A DNA stretch of 64,000 bases from Gongronella butleri (lineage: Eukaryota; Mucoromycota; Mucoromycetes; Mucorales; Cunninghamellaceae): the NCBI GenBank assembly GCA_025201375.1, contig JAIWZP010000021.1, positions 310,001-374,000 of the forward strand, read 5' to 3'. Both the position numbers and the translations under genes were made by a program. Of the stretch, positions 9,788 through 19,769 are shown in pieces. The first letter of the stretch is position 1; every line of letters begins with the position of its first letter. The notes under the pieces were generated by a model. It had not been told where the DNA came from and searched no databases. It saw nothing but the letters and a program-made list of their open reading frames with translations.

Positions 9788-12700
9788 TTGCTGTGTAAGA
9801 AAAGAAATTGAAAGAAAAAAAAAGGGTAAAGTAGGGTTGGTGAGTGTGAGGGGAAGAGGGTTTGCCTTTTATATGTGTTGTGATGCATGGCACCCTGACT
9901 TTTTGTGTCTCCTCACATTTACCAACCACTTGCATCCTCGCACGCTCTTGATGTGATGCCCAGCTGGGCAGCAGGGGCACGGCACGAACCTTTTTTTTTT
10001 TTTTTTTTTTTGGCCAGCGAATTGTGTGGGGAAAGCCGCGCCGGCTGCGAGGAGATTAAATTCGCCTAATTCGCCGAAGTGATTAAAAGAGGGAGCCGCG
10101 GTGCGCGCCTGACCATCCATGAGGCCTGCCCTTTTTGATTTCTGACACAATTCCCATCGACAATTGATGTGGAGAATCCGCAGAATGTTCATCGTCCTCA
10201 TTTTTACCTGATCCGGATGCTCTTACTGTTGTGCCCGGGTTTGCTTTCTTCCTTTTCCTTTTCACCTTTTCCCCTTTTTTTTGCCCATTACATCCCTGGT
10301 CTTTCAATTGGTGAAATTGTCAACGATGGACGCGACTCACTGTGCAATTGAGAGAGCCATTGGCCATGAATATACCAAGCTTTGTTTTCAAACACGCTGT
10401 GCAAAGCGAAACTCGACGGATAAAAGTAGTCATGGTCGCGTCGCATGGCGTCCGTGAGATTGGATGTGTAGCGCATGATCGCGATTGACGGTGGGTGAGC
10501 TTTGATTGGCGCGCGCATACTTCACCCACTATTTTGTGGGGATTGTGGAGACAGGGCTGTGTCTGATGATGATTTTTTGCTTTTCACCTTGTGAAACATT
10601 ACGTAAAAGCTGCCCGCTCTTCCCCTTTTTTTCTTCTTTTGGGACGCGCTGGGCCAGATCACAATAATGGGCCAGGATTGGCTGGTTTCGCCGGGAAAGC
10701 GTGTGGGAGACTTGGAATCCCTCTCTGCGACGGCCGGGACGATGAGGCCCGACGAACCTTTCTTCCAGGTGACAAATCAACAGCGAAGGCAATCCCCATT
10801 CTCTTACCACAATGCTGGAAATCAAAAAAAAAAAAAGCAAAATCGCTTGCCTGGCCAAATCGGCCATTGTACATGGCTCAATGACCCCCTTTCAATAGCG
10901 CTTTTTTTCTCTCTTGCCAGCTGGGTGGAATGTCCTAGTAGGAAGAAGCCTTGTGGATGTCGTCCGCCGCACATCCATGTGATCCATGATTGGGCATTGC
11001 GGGGAGATGCGCGCGTGTGTAATTTTTGAATGTTGAGCTATTGTGGCTGGCCTTTTGAATTCGTCAGTGCAATTGCTAGGGTTGCATCCTGCCTGTTTTA
11101 TGCGTTCAATCGCGGAAGCCAATGGTCAAATTAAAAAAAAAAAACAAGAAAAACAGCTCAAGGAGACGCTTTGCGACAAACCTGTTCGTTATCACTCATT
11201 TCTCTGTGATGCAATATCTCTGATAGACGGCTCGCAATGTTCATGCATGTCGAAAAAGTACGAAAAAGGGATTTCCAAAATAGACCTTTGGATCAACGCG
11301 TGATCTGCGAATCAAATGCCCTTTTCCGCTCAATTCCTTACTTTTGCATTGCGCCTCTCGATCAAGAAGCATGGCAAGAGTGGGCGGCTCGTGCGACGAT
11401 GTGCTCAACAAAGTATTATTTCTAGCATCCTCCTTTTGCCTATTTTTGGGCCCTGGGCCCTTTATTTTTGTCTTTTTCCAGAGAGAAAAAAAATGGCATG
11501 CGCACCAGCCAATGTTTTAAGTTGACTCATGGAGATACCGTAGTCAAAGGAGTCCCAGGCCAATGGTCAGTGACCAAACAAAACAAAAAGTAAGGAGGAA
11601 CGAGAAAAAGAGAGCGAGACGCCGTCCATTTAGCGGTGCTCTCATGATGCGGTGGCGTCCCGAGGAATAATAGGGCTGCCAATCACGCCATGCACGCGTT
11701 CAATTGGGAGAAATTGGGGAGGTCAATGGATGAAAACACTGCTGCAGGGTGGTATCGATGCCATGGCCTATCTGATTTGGCTTTATTTACGCTCTTGTCA
11801 ACCAAAAGGGGTGTTGCCGCTGCCGGTGTTGCTCGATTTGGGGCGAAATACAGTATGCTGAGCGGTCACAATGGGGGGGGAGGGGGAGAAGGCAATTGTG
11901 AAAGGGCACTGACGAGAGACACAAAAATAAAAAAAAAAGTGTTGCGCGTGGCGTGGGCGCGGGCGCGCGACCGTGATTTTTTTTGTTGTTTTTTTTTTTT
12001 GCGCCCATCGTGATAGCCGATAACGGGGCACGGTGGCAAGAATGGAAAAGCCGAGCAAAAGGGCCCTTTCTACGCAAGTGACACGGCGATAGGGCGGCGA
12101 CAGCGGCTGTGGCCATGTTTTTGTTCCCTTTCCCGTCTCTCGGTGCCTGATGCTTATTTTTCAGGTGAAACAGGGAGGCTTGACGCAGTCCTCCTTCCTT
12201 TTGCCTTATTTTCTGAAAAAGATCGCCCCTGCGCGTCGTTGGGTTCCACAATGGGTTATCTTTTCGACTCATCGATCTGCGCTTCTATACGCTCTCACCT
12301 GCTCCTGCAGCCGCCGCCCAATGGCTCTCGACTCTTTCATGCGGCAAGGTTCTCGGCTGTCAAAATTATAACAAAGGCGACGCGCATTTGCCTTTTTTCA
12401 TTTCCAGACGAAAGCGCGAATGGCATGAGGACCAGCATCCCCGACTTTTTTTTCGTGCGACCATTGTCGTCTCGCATGTCAAAGCAAAGTCTTGTGTCAC
12501 CCGAGGAATGACAACAGCAAGCACAAAAGGCAGTAAAAGAAAAAAAAAGGCGCGCCATACTTTTTATTGGGCTTATTCTATTGAGAAATCATGGAATGAC
12601 AACAGCAGGGGAAGGGGGGAGCGAACAATTGGCCGTAGATGAATAGGATATATACTTTGTAATGCATGAGAGAATGATGAACATAGTCGTAAAAAGATGA

Positions 12701-13672
12701 TCCCTTATAGCCGAGAGGCAAAAAATAGAAAAAAATGTGATTGTCATGCAGTGATTTTTAGAGGTATGGAAAGGGAGAGACAGGGAGGTAATGCCAAACA
12801 CGCAGTGTGCGCGAGGGCCCAGGCTTTTTTCATTTTAAGCCTCAAGGATAGACAGGACAATGCTCTAGAAAGAAAGAAAAAAAAAAAAAAAAAAAGGAGG
12901 CAAAATCAGAATCCCCATCCCATTGTCGGCAGTCCTTGCCCACCTCCCCTTTCTCTCTAGTTTGACAACGCAACTGTGTCTCTTACTCGTCATATGATTA
13001 GGCGATCCGCAAACTGCACACTTGTTGTGCCCAGTCACCTCGCCTCTGGCGGCGGGATGTTGTATGATAATGATCACCCGAACTTGCACCATGATTTTTT
13101 TTTTTTACGATAGGACGATGTATAAATAAGATTGAGCTTGTTGGGCACGAGGAATGTGTTCCTTGTGTGCTGTTTTCTGCTGTTTTCTTGTGGCGAAAAG
13201 TGAGGAGTGGAAAAAAAGAGAGAAAGACGTAAGAATTTTGTACACAGAAATGCCAATTGGTTGCTTAAATAGCCTCAACGTGCTGCTGCAACGTCCTTCT
13301 TTCTCCATCCTCCCCCCCCCTTTTTCTCACTTTTGTGCCTTGTCATCGGGCAGGGCTCTCCTTCTCTCCGCCCCGCTTCCCCCCCCCCTTTTTTTTTTGG
13401 TCGCTATCAATGACAATCGCGAACACTCTATTTCCACGTTGCTCTTTGTACATTTATGCATCGCTTGCGCTATCAATTAAAAGCTGCGCGGCGAAAAAAA
13501 ACACAAACAATCGATTTCTTTAAGAAAGCCGTTCTTCATTCATTATACAAGTTAAATAAAATGGGGGGTGTTGGGGAATCTCGCTATCAATGGGGTGGTC
13601 GACCAAGAAAATAATAAAAAAGGACAAAGAAAAACGCCAATGGAGAGAATGGCTTGCTCGGGACCGGCCGTA
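9788..13672. other. 3.9-kb intergenic region without a supportable gene
   Basis: Open frames here (for example 10529-10867 minus, 11787-12272 minus, 12143-12511 plus) have no recognisable domain, are rich in homopolymer-coded residues, and lack a splice-consistent partner. The first ~700 bp may hold the promoter and a short first exon of the transporter. It contains G-, A- and T-runs and a CCCTGGGCCC-type inverted repeat near 11,445-11,460. Confidence 0.45.
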
Positions 13673-15303
13673 TCACATCCGCTTGCCGAGAGTCTTATCG
13701 TACCTTTCCTTGCATGAATAGTGCACAACCACCGAGTTGGGAAAGACAGCAAACACGCTTGAAAAAAAAAGAGGCAAAAAAAAAAAAAGAGAGAAAAAAG
13801 ATAAAGAGGAGACGCGACGCGTCAGAGATCCACCAAATATTAAAGCCGTCGTTTTTTTTTTTTTTTTTTTTTTTACCTGTTGCCAATGCGTTTGTTGCAC
13901 TGCGGACACATTCGATCCTCAGTGATCTTGACCGACCTTGATTGCTGCCATGCAAGCTGCTGTTCGGCTTGGAATTGCTCTGCTTTGAGAAGGTTTTTCA
14001 CGACGCGATTCTTGTTTCGTGCACGATGGCTCTCGCGGATGTACTTTTCGAAAAAGGGAAAGAGGCCCTGTAGTGGTGTATCGGCGGGCAAGATGGCGAG
14101 AACATGTGCAGCATTGATGTGCGACCCATGATGTGCTAACAAACGCAGTGCGGGCTCCAAGAGTGGCTGACGCGCATCCTGTCGGCTTGTGTGACTCGGC
14201 TGAAGATAGACACGAAGCAGCGTCAGGTACATTTCGCTGCCCATGGCAGGATCATCCTTGTAGATCTTGCTGCAATACCTTGTTTTCCCCAAAAAAAATG
14301 TAAACCATGAGTCAGAATTGCGTTTTTTTTTTTTTCTGCCAACGGCCTTTCATTGTTGATTGCACGTTCCACGTCTCCTTTTTTTTCGCGCTCAGCCGAA
14401 ACACGAGGGGCCCGGGATTGGGGGGAGGAGGACAATGCCTTACTCTTCAGCCATTGCATAATTCTGGAGCTTGTAAACATAAATGTCCAGGGCCTGGTCG
14501 TGCTGGCCAATCCGGCTTAGAAGAATTGCGCGTTCCTCAAACAAGTCTACACGAAAAGATAAGTCTTTGGGATCGTGCATGAACGCCGCGCGTGCCTTTT
14601 TTTTTTTTTTTTTGCCACGCTCCCCCTGTTTTTCCCCTTTTTTTTTGTTGTTTTGATGGCGCCGATCATGCAAATTGGACCCCGATCGCCCTTTACCATT
14701 CAGTGGCAGTCGTGTCAGAATCTTCTCCGCCTTGTAACATGTCGAATTGATTAAAAATTGCAACAGTTTGCTTCTGAGATGGACCTTGTCGTCTTTAACA
14801 AAAGGGGAGGGGGGCACACGTGCGTTGAAAGAATGGGTGAGACATTCTGTGCAAGCAGGGGGCCTGTATTCTTTTCTTTTTTTTTTTTGCCATTTTACCA
14901 TCGGTTTTATCCATTTTGATTTGATCCAGATACGCGATGGCCAGACGATTGTGAAAAGCAGGGGTCGAGTCCTTTAACTCATCGATTATGTACTCCAAGT
15001 ATTGAATCATCAGGGCGTCGGCAATGGATGCAAGGTGTTGGAGCACGCGTTCCCTCGGAAACAGGTCCACCTCGGCCAAATCGTCAATGAAAATCTATTT
15101 TAAAAAGACAATTGGGGGTGAGTTTAGCCCTTTTCCTTTTGTGCCAATGTCCTTTACGTCCATGCCAAGCACAGGATCGGCCTTGAGAACCCACTGAGAA
15201 TATTTTAGCACGAGATCAAAGTGTTCTAGACCTAGACGCTGCAAATAGCGGATAGTCGGCACCACGCCGCGCAGAGGGCCATCCGCTTGCTGGCCAAGCC
15301 TAT

Positions 15304-15348
<45 letters not shown>

Positions 15349-17620
15349 ACCATAAAAACGCGTTTCTGATGGTTTTTTTTTTTTTGATGGGTGGGTGGGT
15401 GTTCTTTTTACCTTGACAAGAGATCCAATGCCTTGCTGTGCAGTCCCTTGCAATTGTACAGATCGACCATTTCCTTATACTTGCTCTTTTCCAGAAGGAT
15501 GGCCTCGCACTCTTGGACGTCGCAATGATTGTGGACACGCAGCAATGGCCCAACAAGGGCGTCGTTGGTGAGCATGTACGCCTTCATAAGAGTGGTATCG
15601 ACGAGTGTGGCCTCATTGAGTGTGTCGTCGGGCATGTTTCCATTCTCGTGGGCCTGCATGCGCTTGGCAAGTTTCTGGCGACGGTCGGCGAGAAAGTGGA
15701 CAAGGCAGGTGATGGCGTCGTGCAGATGAATGCCTGTCAGTGGGACGGGTTCTTTGCTAGGCGTCGTAGTTGTTGATTGTGAGCGTGCGCTGTTGCTGAG
15801 CACGGTGGACGCGCGACTGGCAGGTCGCTCGACATCGGCTAATGCTGCTGATTTGCGCAGCGGCGGTGACAGCGGCGAATCAGGGTCCAAATGATGGTCG
15901 TGTTCCTCGTCGGTTTCCTTGGCAAGCTTGCCCGAGATGATCGCCGGATACAGTGAGATGACCTCGGCTGCGGCCGTGTCCAGCGATTGGAACAGAGACA
16001 ACGACGTGTCATAGTCACCGTGCACAAACAGATCATGCGCATACGCCGTGCGGATCATTCGCAGTTTTTCTTCCTTGTTTTCCACAAGCACCGCGTCAAT
16101 CTGCTCCAAGAGGCTCACCGCTTCCTCATAAGCGTGTTTTTCCACCAGTTGGTCCAACTAAAAATGGTAAAAAAAAAAAAATGAGTGTGCGGCAAAACAT
16201 GATGCGACGCGTTGATTTTTCAATATTTTTACCTGTGACGAGAAGCTAAAAGGAGTGAGGCGCCAGATTTGCGATGTGGTGGCCACGTAGACCAGTTTGC
16301 CCTGATTCAAAAATTTGGCGGAGGCGAGATCGATCTGCTGCACGAGAGCTAGGCTTTGGATATTGCGAACTTCGACGTGTTTTGGAAGAATTGCAATGAC
16401 GTAGGGGTACGAATAGCCGATTTGCTCCGGCGTGCCTGTCCATTCGATGCCGACCTTGCGCGTGGGTGTGCCGTCCAAGCCCAGAAAGATGCTAATGTCT
16501 ATGAAAAGGATAAAAAAAATTAAGAAAATGATTTTTTCCTTTTAAAAAAATAACAAAAGGAGAGGGGGGCAGCATACTGTCTCTGGCCAGGAGCATTTCA
16601 TTGTTGGGTATCTTGGTCACCATCGGTTTGCCGCCACGAAAGCCAAGGGACATGTTATATAGACTGTTGAGAGTGCTCATTGCGCTTGCATTGCTGGATA
16701 GGGGAGCGCCATTTTGTGACGAATCGGCCATTGGCCCAAATAGCTCGGTCAGCTCGCCCTTGTCAACCTGCATGAGCGCGTACTCGGACGAGAATCCGAG
16801 ACAAATCTTGACATTGCCCACCCAGGCCATTGCCTTGACGCGGTCGGGGATCGGCCATTCTTTTGTCTCGAAAAATTCCGTGTCCTTCCACACAAACACG
16901 AGCAGCTTCTTGCGCACCGCAACCGCCAGACGCGTCACCAGCTGCGGAATCTGGTCGTCCGTCATTTCCACCATTGTTTGCACCGTGAACAGATTTGCTC
17001 CCTTTGTTTTGCCCAATGGCATCTGCAGCTCAAACGTGCGCATATCGTGCAGACTGACAAGTCCATCTATGAAGCAAAAACGAAAAAAAAAAAAAAAAAA
17101 ACATGAGCGTGTCATGCGCAACGCCACAGCGCGTCCTAACCTGAAAGCGACACGAGCGATCCAATCTCCTTGATAATGTCCATTTGCTCAATGGGTCGCT
17201 TTGAAAATGTCTTGTGCGTATCGCGCAGCGTCACCTCTGGAACTTCGTTGTCGTCGGCGACTGTCAAGCAGCAAGGAGAGTGAGATGGCGTGTTTTCCAT
17301 AAGAAAGCGCGACAGAAAATTGCTTACCTAAAGGTTCCTTGATATCATACTCCAGCAAATGGCCCGCATAGGTGCCAATGAGCAGTCGATCGCCTGTGCA
17401 AAGAGCAAATAAAGGAGACAATTGGGTGAGTGGTCATAGGTGGGGTCCTATAGAAGCAACACGACCACCCGGGCATCCACCCCTCGAGTGTCGCATCGTC
17501 TCGCGACAAAGGTCGCGTGCCATTTTGCCAAGACATGACCGCCGACTTACCGTGCGCAAAGATCGACTCTATCTTGTTCACCTTGTCAACAACGGTGGTG
17601 ACTTGAAAAGCATCGTGCAT
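13673..17620 (-). CDS. VPS39: VPS39/VAM6, HOPS/CORVET-type tethering subunit
   Basis: A spliced gene of roughly 950-1,000 residues. The N-terminus is a CNH (citron) domain: MHDAFQ start, then GDRLLIGTYAGHLLEYDI, DGLVSLHDMRTFELQ, VFVWKDTEFFETKEWPIPD, and an IEWTGTPEQIGYSYPYV segment. A clathrin-heavy-chain-like helical region follows (DQLVEKHAYEEAVSLLEQ, YNCKGLHSKALDLLSR, ERAILLSRIGQHDQALDIYVYKL). The C-terminal Vps39-2/RING-like element has CPQCNKRIG and, from the last exon, VVHYSCKERY. By family it tethers Rab7-positive late endosomes or vacuoles for fusion and contacts the Rab. ATG 17620 is chosen because MHDAF is the family start. Stop is at 13673. One intron (about 15,304-15,347) carries a T-tract of over 40 nt; another begins GT-A(20+). 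Confidence 0.92.
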
Positions 17621-17989
17621 CGTGAGCAAAGTCGACCAAGAAACGAGAAAAGGTGAAACAAGTGAAAGAAAAAGAAGAAAAAAAAGGAGGCAGCTCTTTG
17701 CGGACGCCCTTTTATGGCCTCAATTTCCCGTGTCACCATCGCCGACCTGCTTGAAATCCAAAAGCCGCAACCCCCACCGCAACGATCTGACGCTTTGCAT
17801 TGACGCGTCAAAAACGCGTTCTTTGCCGTTTTCTTGCCTGGCCCGTCTCCGTTAAAGAATTCAAACCAGTCAAAGAATCCATGCACACGCTGTAAGCTTG
17901 TTTTTCGCCATTTTCAATTTTTGCACTCGAATCTTCTACTACGTACTATTTGATCCACCGAATTTTTTGCACATTACTGTAGGAACAGC
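17621..17989. other. 5' flank of VPS39
   Basis: No gene seen. It holds a T-rich sense leader upstream of the VPS39 start and grades into repeat A2. Short open frames here have no family match. Confidence 0.4.
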
Positions 17990-18730
17990 TTGGAAAGCAT
18001 TGCTAAAGTGCCAATTGTTTGCTTATACGGTAGCAGCGCACTCTCATACATTGCACAAAGCAGACATTTGTTCTGGAAAAACGAGTTTTGCAAACTTCGC
18101 CGGCTTGTTGAGCTTCCAGAAATTTTTTTACAGCCTGCTCGCCCGCCCATGAAAAATGCGTCGAGGCATACCGGTAAGCTTCAGCCCAGCGCTCAAGTCG
18201 AAACCGCCCGATTTTTTTTGGACTCGAAAATGCCCAAAACCTCATGTTTGTACTATTTTGCATTCATCTCGCCATCTGTATGGTCGACCCTGCTCAAAAA
18301 TACCTACATCGTTTTCAGCGCAAAATTTGCAACAAAAAAGCTTAAACGACTAAAGCGCTACAACCACTTTTGAAAAATTCAGGGGTCATTCAGGGGTCAC
18401 GCATTTCAAGATCAGAAAATGCCAAATTTGGGAAATTTCGAACTCCGAGTGATCAATGCATCCCAAACAGGTAAATCCGACCATTTGCTATTGGCAGCCA
18501 AAATGGCAGCGGTCGACCCAACTTGAAAAAATGGTCAGAGAGTGACGCTTGAACGCCGATCGACTGAAAAAGTGCCTACTTTAGTTAAAATTATTTTTGC
18601 AAAAATTAAGGTTTGACACATCAAAATGGAAATTTTGGATTGCATGGAAGCAGCAACAAGCAACAAATTTTTTATTTTTTATTTTGCATATTTTTTGTGC
18701 ACTGCACTGGTTGGCCGCAGGCTGAAGAAA
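17990..18730 (+). repeat. Repeat family A, copy A2 (3' truncated)
   Basis: Contains, in the same order as A1, CCCGATTTTTTTTGGACTCG, CAACCACTTTTGAAAAATTC, GGGGTCATTCAGGGGTCAC, CGAACTCCGAGTGATCAATG, CCATTTGCTATTGGCAG and AGTGACGCTTGAACGCCGATC, ending after the TATTTTGCATA tract and a GAAATGATCGATG remnant. The 3' half present in A1 and A3 is missing. Confidence 0.8.
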
Positions 18731-18923
18731 TGATCGATGTAAAATCTTCAACCGCAAGCTAGCATCTTGAGAGTCATCCCCCATTTCTGTCAGGATCCGC
18801 CCCGCGTTCCCGACATGTGCCACGAATTTTTGGATCTTTTTCCTTTTTTTTCTTTTGCGTGCATCGCTACAGTAGTAGCTTCTTCATCCCACTCGCTCCT
18901 CACGCCACCATGATCATCCGCCC

Positions 18924-19490
18924 TTGCCTTGTCTCTCTGCCCCTTTCTGGCTGCCGCCCATGAATGCCTTTCCTTGTCTCGTTTGTCTCGCGCGTGCCCC
19001 ACTCCTTTGGCCGCGCTCTCTTTCCTTTTTTTTGGGACTTGCCCATCATCAAGCTTCCGCCGCTGACACTTTGGAAGCCCGATTGGGCAATCACCATCAT
19101 TCACCGGCTGCCTATTTACGTAAGCAGCCTCTTCCCCTTTTCCCCTTTTCCCCCCTTTTTTTTCTTTACGTACCTGATCATTTCCCTGTTTGCCGCACCG
19201 TCCCCTGTCCCTTTCTTGTTCCCAATAAAGCTCATTGTCCGAATTTCATCATGCACCACAGCCCATCGCCAAGGCTTCGACAGCGCCGTGAGAGCATTTC
19301 CTCGTTTGACGACAGGAATCCATGCTCGAACTAGGCATTGAGGTCGATGCCTCCACGCCAGCCCCCGCGCCTGCATTGTCCCCGGTCGTGACGCCTGAGG
19401 TCCAGCAAACGCGTGCGCCTGACACATGCAGTATCATACAGGCGATGGTCGCTCGAGATCATCACTCCACTTTTTTTCGGCGATTACGGT
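18924..19490 (+). pseudogene. Probable gene remnant, unrecognised, with a frameshift
   Basis: Two short coding-like blocks can be spliced: one ending SAADTLEARLGNHHHSPAAY at a donor (19120), the other from an acceptor at 19230 reading HHSPSPRLRQRRESISSF. That frame stops at about 19334. A neighbouring frame carries on from the same point as MLELGIEVDASTPAPAPALS to a stop near 19490, which suggests a one-base frameshift. No family is recognised. Upstream exons are missing, apparently lost next to repeat A2. It could also be chance open frame. Confidence 0.3.
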
Positions 19491-19769
19491 AGACGAGTAC
19501 AGTACTGTATCATATCATTTAAATCATACGTAATCATATTCTTTGTGGAAATCGGGGGGGGGGCAAATACCGGTATGGGATAAACTTCAATTTGTCCGCT
19601 AAAACGTCGGTCGCGGCGTCGCGCCATGAGCGCGGGACGTCGAAACGCTTTGCATTTTTTTATTTGGCGCAGTAAAAAGCCCTATCATATATACAATATT
19701 ACGAAGAACAAGGGGGGAAGAACAAGGGGGGGAAGAGAGAACAGATGGCAAAAGTGGAAAGTGCATTAG

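Noticed and set aside
10529..12511. Several 100-160-residue frames in the 9.8-13.7 kb gap
   Set aside because: They are rich in residues coded by homopolymers, have no family resemblance and no splice-consistent partners.
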